Under the pieces are notes generated by a model. That model was not told where the DNA came from, searched no databases, and was given only the letters and a program-made list of their open reading frames with translations. Below are positions 1 to 11,120 of a DNA stretch of 64,000 nucleotides, one piece after another. The DNA comes from Pomphorhynchus laevis (Eukaryota > Acanthocephala > Palaeacanthocephala > Echinorhynchida > Pomphorhynchidae). The stretch's first letter is position 1. Each line of letters opens with the position of its first letter. The position numbers were made by a program, and so were the translations under genes. The stretch covers positions 1 to 64,000 of the forward strand of contig WNNJ02000772.1 of NCBI GenBank assembly GCA_012934845.2. The letters run 5' to 3'.

Positions 1-889
1 GTTGACTTAACAGGACCAAGCAATTCGGATTCAAGTTCTCAAAAATAGGGTATTGCGACCTTATGGTGTTGGCGAGCGTCCAAAGCGACTGCGGCAGTTC
101 TTGTTGTCATATCGTAATACCCCTCATAGTGCTACCGGTAAACCGCCTTCGGAAATGTTAAAAGGATATAGGTTACCGACACTATTAGATCGGATATAGC
201 CTACACCACAATCGACAATTCACCACTATCAAGAAAATAACAAGCGTTATTTTGATAAGAAAAGTAAACCTCAACAGTTCGAGTTCGACGAAAAAGTATG
301 GTATCGAAAAAACAACACCAAACCATGGTCACGAGGACATATAATCGACCGTAGTGAGTGGACATCATACGTAATTAATGGAAATGGCAAGAATCACAAA
401 GTACACGCTGATACTATACGCGGATTTGACAAGAATATCAATGTTGATGTGAATAAAGAGTCAGTTCAATACGAGAGTGAGACTGAAAGACCGAATATCG
501 TTAGCAAGAAAGTTGATGGAAAAAGTTTACTTCAACCTGATTGTCCGATTAAGAGATCTAGTGTTCACCAGAATAAACCGACCAAAACAACGTCAAATCA
601 ATTGCAAGAACCGGATACGAAGATCAACGAAGAGCAACAAACTTTGCGACGATCTACAAGTACAAAAAGAGTACCTGTCCGATACGGCTGGAATGTGGCA
701 ACCTAAGATCGTCCAAGTAATTGATGGTGAAGAGGAATGTTACGTAGTGGCAGTGCATCTAATTCATACACTGTCGGTAAAACTCTATTGATTGTTCATT
801 AACACTATGTTGCGGTAACGCTTTGATTTATTTGTATATATGTTACACTCAGTTTGCATGTGGACAGTTATTTTGGTAGCGAACAACAA
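1..889 (+). mobile_element. 3' remnant of a Ty3/gypsy-like LTR retrotransposon (fossil)
   Basis: The first ~700 bases encode the C-terminal part of a Ty3/gypsy-type integrase, recognisable by residues like RQFLLSYRNTPHSATGKPPS, followed by a charged tail. From about 738 to 889 lies a stretch that recurs at 42,134-42,284 and begins TGTTACG, read as LTR sequence. The element is cut by the window's left edge and is broken. The moderate divergence of the two LTR-like copies suggests it is old. Family assignment is from protein resemblance only. Confidence 0.7.
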
Positions 890-1939
890 GTAAAAACTTT
901 AAATCTTTATTTGCATTGTGATGAACGTAAATGCAAATATAATCAATGTCTTATATGTAAATAATCGTTTGTAGGTATACATATTACATGATACAATTGC
1001 TCTATACATAAGATTAATAATTTATATAAATATTTGGTGCTCAATACGAAACCAATTATTTTGCTGAATTAACCATTTTTTATTTACAATATCCTTAATG
1101 CTTTTTAAATATCTTATTTTCAATTTTATATTATACATTTAATTAAAATTATTTAAAAAAAATACTATTAATTCTAAAAATTACTTAATCTTATAAGAAA
1201 GCATTAATACTCATTAAAAATGTCAAAAATAATCTTTATTCTATACATGCTTGAAAATGTCGTTACATATATTGCTATTTTTATGATGAATTTAATAACG
1301 TTCTTTTTTATTTTACAATTTTTTGACCTTTTAATTTTTTGCTAAGGACATTTATAATCAAAATGTTGGTATAATGCATTAATTTTAAAAATATAATTCG
1401 TACTTTTATATTTAAATACACTTTATTCCAAAAATTGGTTAAAACCTGCTAAAGTTTAAACTCTAAATTAAACGAATTTTAATGATTAGTTAAAATCTAG
1501 TAAATTTTATATCAAAGTTGAGAATATTTCGATATAAAGCTTAGAATTGGTTAATTAAAATAATAAGTTCTTTTTTATGGAATAAGTTTGCAATCTATTT
1601 TACAAAAATATAAAAGTTTCATCCAATTATATCTTACTGCAAATAGATTGTTTTGCTGATATTCCACCGTCAATATAGTTTAATCAAAAAAATGAAAATA
1701 CTTTCAATACTTACGGACTTTAATAACAATGGCCAGAATGATAAAATAAATTAAGATGATGAAATGCAGAGCTAAACTTATGTCATATATCAAATTTTGA
1801 CAAAATATTCCGACTACTTTTAGATTCCCGTTTAGAAAAATTCTTTCTCGCTAAGGAAAATTCGTATATTTATAGTAGAAAATTTTGCAAACAGAAATTT
1901 CAACATTTTGTAATAAACCTTAAACGTACATTTTGTTTT
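890..1939. other. AT-rich spacer, nothing recognised
   Basis: Very AT-rich sequence between the LTR remnant and the LINE. No coding frame, RNA gene or repeat could be supported. Confidence 0.5.
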
Positions 1940-2296
1940 GAGACTGCAAACATAGAAAAGATGTGATTCATTCAAGAAATTGTTGAAGGAACATTTGTAT
2001 ATTTATAGTTGCAAACATATACAACCCCATACTTTTCATCCTAATGTATTTTTACTTTATACAAACATTTTGTCCTTGAACATCATACAACGAAAAGAAA
2101 GTGACTCAGACAAAAATTATTAAAACTACCTTTTTAATCAAGTTTTGTCTACTGAAAATTTGCATATTTTAACTGAAAAACACAAATGCATACTTTCACT
2201 TAAAATACAACAGTATAAAAAGTTTTCACATATCTCGATGGTGTACTTAAAAATATTAACTCTTTATTTACTGTTCGCCCATAAAAGATCTAGTTT

Positions 2297-4735
2297 TTAA
2301 TATAACTGTTGAACTTTGAACTGCGTTCTCTGTTTGTTGAACCACCCGGGGTCTATCACCCCCCGAAGAATCCAATCTAGGCGGACTATGCGCGGTAATC
2401 GCGAGATGAGGAGCTTGAGAAACCTTAGTCTTTGCTCTGGAGGACGTCCTCTCGAAAAGAAGACTAATCCCGAGATAGCCCAAGTACCCCAGAGGCGCAC
2501 TTGGGTTTTCCCATTCAACGACAGATGCTGAGCCCGTTTCAGGGCCCACCTAGCTTTCTTCAGGATACGTTTAAGTCTATCCAGGTCAGCTTTCGCCGAC
2601 CAGTTCACCGTAACAGTGAACCCCAGGTATTTTACTCGACATGTGAAGGTAGGGAGTGGTTGATTAGTCAATATAGAAGATAGAGCTGAGAGTGCTAGTC
2701 TCTTTAATTTTTTCTTTGTCGCAGGGGTGTCATGAAAGACAACTACCTGCGATTTGGATGAATTTAAAATAAGATTGGATAGGGTCAGCTGGTCTGTTAA
2801 TCTTAAAAAGAAACGGCTGATGTTCGAAGCGACATCTTTGCACCTGCGTCCAGAGAACAGGGCCGTGGTATCATCAGCGTATACCACTAGATGTTGATCA
2901 CGTTTAAAATTCTTGAATAGTACAATGGAGGCAGCAAGAAATAAGATAGGAGAAAGTGGGGATCCTTGGGGCACACCTGTAATAGGGTAGAACTGACACG
3001 CATCAGGGTCGTCTTCATAGTAGAACCTCTTGGTAAACAGTAATATCTCCACCCTGTTAACAATTCTCGCAGGCAACCCGAGGGACCTGAGAGAGGAGAT
3101 AACAAAGGGAATGGAAATGCGGTCAAATGCAGCAGAAAAGTCAAGGAAAACAGCCACAGCTAGTTGATGGCTATTATCCCTACAAAACTGATGCACTTCA
3201 CCTATTGCTGAATGAACCAAGCGTCCCTTGACAAACCCGTGAAAACTCGGTGGGATCAAATTACGCCTACTTAAATGGTCGCGGATTCTACGCGCAAGCG
3301 CTTTTTCGTAGATGGAGATGAGGGAGTTTTGAATCGAAATGGGACGCAGATCTTTGGGACATGAAACCGGACTATGCTTTGGTAAGAAAATTCTACGACT
3401 AATATTGATGCCGGCTACATCGGATGGTGAGGCTAAAAGCATTGTGACGGCCACTTCTCTTCTTTGATCGGCTGTCAAAAGCTGACAGACTCGAGAAGAT
3501 AGTGGAGCGACGGATTTAGAGGTGCCCGGAAGTGGCCCCCAGGAGTTAAGGATATCTGTAACAGATAAGTCCCTGCTCCTGAAGTCACCCCAAGGCGGGA
3601 TTGGTTGGGGAGATTGAGTGGCTCCATAATTATGTAGGGATAGTGACTCCTTCAAAACATTATCAAGGCCTATACTACCAATCCAACCCAAAGCTCTATC
3701 CTTCCAACAGACAAACTTCTCCTTCTTGAATATCTTCCAGAAGGAAGACTGAGAAGGGTTAAGGTGAGCGATGTTCGCCTTATCCCTGCTCAGCTGGAAC
3801 CTATATCTAGTGCTCCAGTATTCATTCGAGATGGCCTGCCTGGCGGAAACAGAGACATTGGGAAGACGTAGCATTTTAGCCAAAACCTTGAGTTTTGTTG
3901 GAGTGGGATTGTAAATATGACCTTTATAGGTAGTCGAAAGAAACGCGGTAGCTTGCGAGGAGAGGAAGGAATTAAATTCGGTCAAATTCTCATTACCAAT
4001 TCTGGGGAAGTGTTGGATAGCCGCCTGAAAGAAAGCCACTCTGATGGGATCAAAGTGAAACCTCCTTCTAAGCAACGTATCTTCCTCTATCCGCCAACGA
4101 ATTAGGTCATGAGAGATGGTCTGTTTTTGGCGCGACTGCTCAGTACAGATGGGTTTCAACAACCACATCTTATGAAGCAGTAATATGTCGAGGAGAGAAT
4201 TAGTTGTTGAGCAATGAAAAGTTGGGGACGGTGGTTTGTGAATAAGGTAATCGTTCCTGGCTCTGCGGAGTGCTGCATTAATCCAACGACCAGTTATGTC
4301 GTTGAAGTCACCGAGTAACATGTCATAGCCACTACCCAAAATACGGTCCAGGAGATCACGGTTCTTGTGAATTTCCCCTGGCCTAATATAGATATTGGCT
4401 ATGCTGATACGTTTACCATTCTTACAAAGTGAAACAGCTAAACAAGACAGGGCTGGACAAGAATAGTTTAAAAGAAGGGATGATCTTAAGGAGCATTTAA
4501 CTAGGGTTAAAAGACCTTGAGATGAAGAGGCGTGAGGAGGGGTTATGTACGGAGTGAAGTGGGTGTAAATATGCTTGGGGATAAATCGAGTAATGTCCTG
4601 GGGGATACGGATAGACCGCGTCTCCTGAAGGACTATAACATCCGCATCTCTACCAGATAGAAGGCTAAGGGCAGAAGCACCTCCCGAATTCCACTGAAGT
4701 ATATTCAGTGAAAAAGGCTCTTGACTACTTTGCAT
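2297..4735 (-). CDS. LINE ORF2: AP endonuclease plus reverse transcriptase
   Basis: An uninterrupted 812-codon reading frame encoding the LINE polyprotein that nicks the target and copies the element RNA. Residues 1-220 form the APE-type endonuclease, with NILQWNSGG at the start, VIVLQETRS and the GDFND motif near residue 140. The reverse transcriptase follows at about 430-690: LRPISIQNSLISIYEK, FVKGRLVH, AVFLDFSAAFDRI (motif A), GVPQGSPLSPILF (motif B) and VVYADDTTALF (motif C, catalytic YADD). The C-terminal tail shows no RNase H domain. The usual SDH of the endonuclease end appears as ISHDLIRW, as if one Asp were lost, which may hurt nicking. The open frame implies recent activity or mobilisation. 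It ends at 2,297 within sequence shared with the 54.9 kb derivative. Confidence 0.85.
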   Translation of the reverse strand: MQSSQEPFSLNILQWNSGGASALSLLSGRDADVIVLQETRSIRIPQDITRFIPKHIYTHFTPYITPPHASSSQGLLTLVKCSLRSSLLLNYSCPALSCLAVSLCKNGKRISIANIYIRPGEIHKNRDLLDRILGSGYDMLLGDFNDITGRWINAALRRARNDYLIHKPPSPTFHCSTTNSLLDILLLHKMWLLKPICTEQSRQKQTISHDLIRWRIEEDTLLRRRFHFDPIRVAFFQAAIQHFPRIGNENLTEFNSFLSSQATAFLSTTYKGHIYNPTPTKLKVLAKMLRLPNVSVSARQAISNEYWSTRYRFQLSRDKANIAHLNPSQSSFWKIFKKEKFVCWKDRALGWIGSIGLDNVLKESLSLHNYGATQSPQPIPPWGDFRSRDLSVTDILNSWGPLPGTSKSVAPLSSRVCQLLTADQRREVAVTMLLASPSDVAGINISRRIFLPKHSPVSCPKDLRPISIQNSLISIYEKALARRIRDHLSRRNLIPPSFHGFVKGRLVHSAIGEVHQFCRDNSHQLAVAVFLDFSAAFDRISIPFVISSLRSLGLPARIVNRVEILLFTKRFYYEDDPDACQFYPITGVPQGSPLSPILFLAASIVLFKNFKRDQHLVVYADDTTALFSGRRCKDVASNISRFFLRLTDQLTLSNLILNSSKSQVVVFHDTPATKKKLKRLALSALSSILTNQPLPTFTCRVKYLGFTVTVNWSAKADLDRLKRILKKARWALKRAQHLSLNGKTQVRLWGTWAISGLVFFSRGRPPEQRLRFLKLLISRLPRIVRLDWILRGVIDPGWFNKQRTQFKVQQLY

Positions 4736-4769
4736 TGTGTTACGACAGCTGGAGTGGGATGCCTACCTC

Positions 4770-5647
4770 CTAGCAGAAACTAGGAGAGAGAAAGTTGCCC
4801 TTCTCACTCCCAGCCCTACCAGGAGAAGACACTTGCCCACCGGCATTATCTTCATCTCCCTTTGAGGCCAACAACTCCCAACATATATCATCTTTCTTTG
4901 CCAACTTCAAGGAAGCCAACTTTTGTTTAGAAGATGATCTCTTCTTAGAACGGGGGGCTCTCTTTGAAGAGGTAAGAATCGTCGATGGAGGAGAACGGGA
5001 CTCCTCGAATTTCGCTATCAGATGGTTCGTTAAGGCTCGAATCTCGTCTTTATATATCTGTAGTCTTGCGTCAACAATTTTGAAAATGTCGGTGTCCGAC
5101 ATACCATAACCGTTTGAATTGGATAAGCTGGCAGCGGCAAAGTGGGCCGGTTTGACCGGTGCCCCACAATGCCTTAATTTGTATTCTTTGAAGATAGGAC
5201 ATCTTCTAGACCAGGCCGGGTGCTGACCACCACAATTAGAACACAGAGGGGGGAGAGAACATTTCCCCTCATGGACTTCGGAAGAGCTGCAAACCCCACA
5301 CGTATGGGGCCTAGTACAGTTCGAGGACCAGTGCCCCCAGAGGTGGCACCCATTGCAATGGGGGTATGTTAAGTCATCAGCGTCTACGATATTGAAAGAA
5401 AGATTGTACCCCAAAAAGGGGTTACATTTGCTTTTAGCCAGACATTCCGCCTGGTCGACTGCGGTAGAACAGAATGCTATTGGTATAGCCTGGCCTTTCT
5501 GATTATTACCAGATTCACCACTTTAGGCACAGGAGGGAGTTCTCTATCCGTGCTTGAGATTAAAAAATTAGACGAAATAGGACTAACCTTGTTTTCTTTG
5601 GCTTGAAAATTCGATGTTACATTGGAAATACCTGAGTTCCGTTCCAT
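4770..5647 (-). pseudogene. LINE ORF1 (gag-like, CCHC zinc knuckles), frame broken
   Basis: Nucleic-acid-binding ORF1 lying just upstream of ORF2 (35 bp gap). The start is the ATG at 5,647 (MERNSGISNV). The frame fails near 5,480-5,500 and resumes in another frame as QKGQAIPIAFCSTAVDQAEC. The second half has knuckles CNGCHLWGHWSSNC, CGVCSS and CSNCGGQHPAWSRRC, then a Lys/Ser-rich basic tail. The related ORF1 fragment at 31.7-32.3 kb carries extra sequence ahead of the QIPVGFCSA homologue (an RRM-like stretch), so this copy probably lost that segment. The element would need ORF1 supplied in trans. Confidence 0.7.
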
Positions 5648-6219
5648 ATTTGCTTTTTTTCCGCAATAATGTTGTATCTGTAGTATCACATAATGAGGAT
5701 TGTTATATAGAATATGACGGAAGTCGTTTCAACAAAGTGTTTACAAGATATTTTTAAAATTTCAAGAAATTATAGTTTAAACAAGTTTGATATTAGATTT
5801 ACCGACAATTTAAAATCACTGCAATGATGCAGATATTTTTGACATGCTAGAGAAAACTATAATATTCTTAATTATAAACTCAATTCAATATTAATCTTAA
5901 TTTTAGAATATTTGCTAAAATCAATATTGTCGTAGACTCAATATTTATTTACTATTTATCGACATTGCAATTTGTAGATTCGGTAGTTCAGATTTTCAGG
6001 ACATCTTTGCTACATAATAATTTAAAACCATGATTATATCAAACGACAATTTAGCACTGCATGCTACAATGTTCGAATGCTGTCGATTGAAAATCGGACT
6101 TTCAAAGTAAAATTCAAGAAAAATCACTTTATACAAACAGTTACTGTTAAGATAAAAATATCATTTTCATGAAATCGGTGTGGAATTTAAGACGGAATTG
6201 CTATTCGGTTAATCCAATT

Positions 6220-6440
6220 AAGTTTCTTTCAATGTACCTTACGTAGAGCAGAATATCCATCTCGTACTTCATTATCACAGCATTCTCTATCATGGACACG
6301 TAAAGAATAGCATAAGCAGGTGCCATGGGTGTTCCCATGGCTGTTCCTTTTACTTGTTTGTAGTAGGTGTCGTTGAATCGAAATATGTTGTGATCAAGAA
6401 TAAGATCAATTGATTCCTCTACAAATGTGCATTTCGTTTT
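6220..6440 (-). mobile_element. Penelope-like element RT fragment
   Basis: The minus strand reads YYKQVKGTAMGTPMAPAYA, the RT motif B region of Penelope-like elements (KGTAMGTPMAP), followed by about 25 residues with no stop. It is only a piece of RT. It sits head to head with the plus-strand piece that starts at ~6,465, so the element was rearranged or two copies abut. Confidence 0.75.
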
Positions 6441-6459
6441 GGGCCATCAGCTATAATTC

Positions 6460-6720
6460 ATAAAACTTGTTTTATATGCTGCCAAAGGTGCACAAACCAG
6501 AAAGACCTTTTGTTGGTCGACCGATTGTGAGCTGTAAAACACGGTAATGGAAAACGTATCTAAATATACACGCAAATTACTTATACCACTTGCTAAAAAT
6601 GTTCCGCGATCTCTGCCTGTAGATTCTGATCGTATATTTCTTTTTATAGAAAAATACCGGCAATTAACAATAATTTATTTAACGACGTTTCGACCTTACG
6701 GTCTTCTTCAGGTTATTGTT
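6460..6720 (+). mobile_element. Penelope-like element fragment with hammerhead-like end
   Basis: The plus strand reads FYMLPKVHKPERPFVGRPIV, the N-terminal RT signature of Penelope-like elements (LPKIHK...RPIVS). It is followed by degraded frames and then the short motif at 6,681-6,712 described separately. It is a short decayed remnant, opposite in strand to the neighbouring RT piece. Confidence 0.65.
6681..6712 (-). ncRNA. hammerhead-ribozyme-like core, relic
   Basis: The minus strand reads CCTGAAGAAGACCG, then TAAGGTCGAAACG. This has the order CUGA-GA, stem GACC/GGUC with a GUAA loop, then GAAAC, as in the hammerhead core. The canonical CUGAUGA is CUGAAGA here, which should impair catalysis. 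Penelope-like elements are known to carry hammerheads in their terminal repeats, and Penelope-like coding scraps lie on both sides. Confidence 0.35.
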
Positions 6721-7869
6721 ACTATACTGAACATTTATAAGATATCCGCTAAGGATAAGCTAAAGATTATCGGCTGGGATTACAGCTAAGCTACATAGAA
6801 CAAATCCAAGTTAATTTCTCCCGTATAGGGTCCTCGTAGTGACACAGTAATTTGTATTACTGTATTGACATTTCTAGATAGTGATATTTTCAATTAAAAA
6901 GATAGATTCTAAACGTCAAAGGTTTCCGTCAGAAATAACCTTCATCCGTAACATCTAAAACTACTCACATTAGCAATACACAATATCAAATTAAATTACA
7001 AAGTAAATCTTAAAGTAAATTATAATTTACGTGATGTATTTCCATTTAAAGTTGGGGTCTTAGTTAATATAAGGCAGTTTATCTGCACATAATTGTCCTA
7101 CAAGTTTCATTCATGTTTTACTTTTTCCTATATATTCTTGTACCTCCATAATTTGATATGTAAATATGCCTGATGTGGCGTGACTCAATTTGTGCTTGAC
7201 AGATGCATCATTATCTTGTTTCACTTTAATGTCTTCGTGCTAATTCGATGATCTGCCTCTTAAATCCCTGCCCGCTTCTCCAACTTTGTACTATTTGTTC
7301 TTCTCCAACTTCTCCCAATTGTGCAAAGCACTTTGTACAGTTTCCTAAATATACGACTCGTGAAGTTCAAAATTTTCCAATTTGTTTGATATTTTAATCA
7401 AGCCGGGTTAAATTGCTTTTACATTTACTAATGGGTTCACAACACTAGCATCGAGCTTTTTCACATTTCGATTGTTTTTATTCTTTGTTTGTTTATATCT
7501 AACCTCATCTTTTACAACTTTTGACAATGTAGATTATTTTGGTACGTAATCAATTCCATCATACTTAGACATATTCCATCAACTTTGACACAACGATTTA
7601 AATCCTCAGTTCTAGATTACTGAGTGAGTAAAGTTTTTATCTTCAATAGCTACCTCTATCATCATTTGTGTGCGCTGTTGTGCTTAGTGAGCTATAGTTT
7701 AAATATAAATTCAAATAAAAATCAATTGATGAATTTAATAAATTTAGAATTTTTTATTTTTTTCAAATAAAAATACATTGATGACTAATAAAAAATTCGT
7801 TATTGATTTAATGACAAATATTTGAGAATTTAAATGTATCGTTTTATTTTGTCAAAATTTCTTTAGTTT
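6721..7869. other. unassigned spacer, possibly decayed coding sequence
   Basis: No intact gene was seen. The part from 7,190 to 7,560 is less AT-rich than its surroundings, and short minus-strand stretches could be decayed retroelement protein, but nothing was firm enough to name. Confidence 0.3.
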
Positions 7870-8820
7870 TGTTTAGTTTTGTACATTTAAAATCACCACA
7901 TATGAACCTAGGTTTTATGAGATCTTTATGTTATTTTGGATTTCAATAATTTTGATTATTTTCGAATTTATGTAATTAATTATTTTCAATTTCTCTTACT
8001 TAAATTATCTTATACTTTAATAACAGAAAGTGGTTTTAATGTAGTTTTATTTTACTACCTATGAACCTAGTTTTATAAATAATATTCATATCTAGATATA
8101 TACCTTCTTTATCATCAATATTGGTTTTAATATAAAATTGTTCGCTTATTGAAAGCCAATATCATTACATATTTTTGCAATTATTTAAGTTTCATGAATT
8201 GACTAATAACAGACGTTGTATCAGAATAAGAATTAGAGGTCATCAAGAGGAACTGTTATGCTAATAGGTTTTGGCCCCTAACTCCTCTACCCAACATAGC
8301 AGCGGGGCCAAATACATGCTAATGATGTATTTCCTCTGAAATAACTATCTAGTATCTTATTATAATACAAAGTATATTATTTATTATCCATCCATAAAAA
8401 TTTGGCACTTAAGAGTTTAAATTTATTCTTTATATTATTGTGTTGATTTATATATTTTACTATTTTCTGCTTGATGTTATTTTTATAGTGACCTAGTTTA
8501 AAATATGTATCTATTAAATTATTTAAATGATTTTGAAGAAAGGCGATATCCTTATATATTGTTGCAATTCTTAAAATTTCATCATTAAATGTATTATATT
8601 TTATATTATATGGTATGCATGAATGCTCATGCAAGAATATGTTTCTTGTAAATTTAAATATGTCATCTTAACGATATAAATTAATAGTAGTTTTAGTTAA
8701 TGTTAATTTAATGTTCATATCTAGATATACACCTTCTTTATCATTAATATTGGTTTTATTAAGAATAAGGCTTTCTGGATAAATTTGTTCCAGAAAGAAT
8801 TTGTTCTGATTCTAACGAAT
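7870..8820 (-). mobile_element. patchwork of a Penelope-like/YIDD-type RT element
   Basis: Several short pieces match the better copy at 44.8-46.6 kb. Sequence around 7,895-7,950 and 8,030-8,080 matches 46.27-46.35 kb, 8,196-8,390 matches the element's terminal region at 44,815-44,990, and 8,377-8,634 encodes its C-terminal end (HEHSCIPYNIKYNTFNDEIL, then LIDTYFKLGHYKNN). The pieces are out of order and incomplete. A stem formed by TTTGGCCCC and GGGGCCAAA (about 8,263-8,308) marks the terminal region. Confidence 0.6.
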
Positions 8821-8879
8821 CAGAACGAAATCTGAGTATCATTTGTGTTTCCATACTAACAGCTCAATTGCACGCGTTC

Positions 8880-9188
8880 ATGAAAGGATAAAACGTAGCA
8901 TCTTCTATTTTTATGACTCGCTCGTTGTATTTAGAAATTTTCCGTTCGGCGTGACTGAGATTTTGGATTGTCAGAGGCATATGATGGAACAAAATGATTA
9001 AATATGGCTATTTCCAACAAGGACTGATCCGTTGATTGACCGAACAAGCCGTTAAACTCGATATCTATACGAGCTTCCGCATTACTAGCTGTTGATGCTA
9101 TTTTGAAATCACTATTTTCTGGAGTTCGGCTTAGGATTTGTTTAATAGCTACTGATGATAACAATTTTATCCGTCTTTTTAGCAACAA
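8880..9188 (-). pseudogene. fragment of restriction-like-endonuclease LINE
   Basis: An 85-codon minus-strand frame (8,931-9,188) reads ARIDIEFNGLFG, then SLLEIAIFNHFVPSYAS. This aligns with PDIVCCGLFGG and TFMTFVFLTAMLHHTSENPY encoded at 49.3-49.5 kb, the endonuclease part of the larger element there. It is a truncated, immobile copy. Confidence 0.55.
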
Positions 9189-9244
9189 AAATATTAATAT
9201 ATTAATATATATAATATATTAATATATACAACATTAATATATAA

Positions 9245-9734
9245 ATAATAAATGTTCGTTTTTAAATATTTCTTAAATATTATAAGTTAGATACATCTTC
9301 ATGTAACGATCTTCCAACTTTATATATATAAGATAAACACCTTGATCATTAGCTCGGCGAATAATTAAGCTGTGCAGTGATAATAACAAGCGTTATCAAC
9401 AGCGAGGCTACTCGAGTCGATCTGCAATGAATATAATCAAACGTGCACTAGTAGGAGGAAATGTTACGGACAATATTAACATATGTCAAACCGACACACC
9501 AATAATGATCATAGACTACTGTTCGCCTTTCCGTACTTTAATCAACAACTACGAGAAACAATAAATAATGCGGAACAACACAATTCGTGAATAAATAATA
9601 AATGATAAATTAATAAATAATAAATGAATAAAATAAAAAATAATAAATAATTATAGATAATAAATGTTCGTTTTTAAATATTTCTTAAATATTATAAGTT
9701 AGATACATCTTCATGTAATGATCTTCCAACTTTA
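9245..9734. repeat. ~80 bp direct repeat flanking a 330 bp segment
   Basis: A stretch starting AATAAATGTTCGTTTTTAAA at about 9,246-9,322 recurs nearly unchanged at about 9,656-9,734. Between them lies ~330 bp of mixed sequence (CTCGGCGAATAATTAAGC onward) ending in an AATAAATAATAAATG-type low-complexity tract. This could be an insertion bounded by a duplicated flank, or a local tandem duplication. Confidence 0.6.
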
Positions 9735-10520
9735 TCCTACTTTTAAATAATTTTGTTTTATCAAAATACTTAAGAACTCTATTAATTCGATATTATCCAT
9801 ATATTTATATTTATTTGATGGTTTAATTTTCGTAAGATAGGTGCTTTAGTTATTATAACATATATCTTATGCCTATCTATTTCCTAATATAAGATTAATT
9901 AATTTTTCTGTTAAATAATATTTTTTTATTATAATATCTGTTAAAACTAGATTTGTATAAAGCGTACTAAAATCGTATGTATTTATATTTTGAAAATTTA
10001 TTCCTTTTGTCTGTTCTAAAAATTCTTTTGTAGAATTAATACTGAAATAGTGTTTTATACCAGTATTAAGTTTGATTACCCTAAAATATTTATTATATTT
10101 ATTAATATTTATTATTATATGAAATCTAATTAATGAATTTTTTCACAAAAGAATTAAATCTTTGAAAATTTATTCCTTTTTTTTTTCGATTTATTTTTTA
10201 AAATTTATTCGATGGTGTAATTTTAGTTAGATATGCGTTATAGTTATTATAGCGTTATAGTTATTATGTATATCTTTTCTGAAAATAATTTATAAAAATT
10301 CTTTTGTAGAATTAATACTGAAATAGTATTTTATACCGGTATTAATTTCGATTATCCTAAAATATTTTTTAAGTGTGCTTTAATTACTTTAAGTATTTTA
10401 ATCATATAAACAGAATTGGATTTTAACGTACATTTTAAAACATTACATATGAACATAGGCTTTATTTGATTTTTATGTAATTTTGGATTTCAATAGGTAA
10501 AGTTTTATTATGTTGTTCAA
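9735..10520 (-). mobile_element. decayed YIDD-type RT element, N-terminal part
   Basis: Nucleotide similarity runs along the 45.9-46.4 kb copy on the minus strand, including the stretch around the TTCTTTTGTAGAATTAATAC block. That block appears twice here (10,021 and 10,300), so the remnant carries an internal duplication. No long frame survives. Confidence 0.55.
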
Positions 10521-10829
10521 CCTTTGACCGTTTCTATACATTATTGAACAGTTACTTGTAATCATTGTTTCTAAACTTAACTCACTACGTTCATATGCTT
10601 CGTTTACAATTAAATCATTATAAATTACCTCTTTCTTCAATCTATTTTTAGAAAAGTTTCATTAATTAAAATGAATTGTTAAATTAATCGTCAAGTAATA
10701 GCTATATATTCGATAATTAATTGCTATCTTTTCGATCTGGCTGGGATCTATAGGTATTCAAAAAATAAGCAAGTTCTTTATTATGTTTTATTTTTATTTA
10801 CTAGGTTTTAAATTTTTTAATCATACAAA

Positions 10830-11060
10830 TTAAATAATATTTTTTATTATCGCTAAGCACATTACTGGATTATTTTGTGATTTTAAATTTATCAAACTTT
10901 AAATTTATGCTAAATTTACAAATATATTAAATAATATTTTTATTATCGATAAACACATTTATGGATTACTTTGTGATTTTTATTTATTAGACTTTTAATT
11001 TATTTTTCTGAAACAATATATCAAATAATATTTTTATTATCGATAAACACAGTTCTTGAT
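10830..11060. repeat. three-copy ~95 bp tandem repeat
   Basis: The core AAATAATATTTTTATTATCG followed by AT/CT-AA-CACA appears at about 10,832, 10,929 and 11,023, with spacings of 97 and 94 bp. Between the cores the sequence also aligns (GGATTA-TTTTGTGATTTT). It is a short minisatellite. Confidence 0.65.
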
Positions 11061-11120
11061 TGTTTTGAAAAATATAGCTACGTATGTACCGTTGAATTAC
11101 AATTGACGCATCTGCTGTCA

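Larger units (their letters stand above)
1940..6232 (-). mobile_element. APE-type non-LTR retrotransposon (LINE), Jockey-like
   Basis: A two-ORF LINE on the minus strand. ORF1 is at 4,770-5,647 and ORF2 at 2,297-4,735, with ~580 bp 5' and ~360 bp 3' flanks. I set the element ends by comparison with 54,509-55,516, which carries the same two ends joined around a deletion of nearly the whole coding part. No poly-A tail or target-site duplication could be seen, so the ends are approximate. ORF1 with CCHC knuckles followed by an APE-RT ORF2 without RNase H suits the Jockey group; the clade is inference. Confidence 0.75.
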
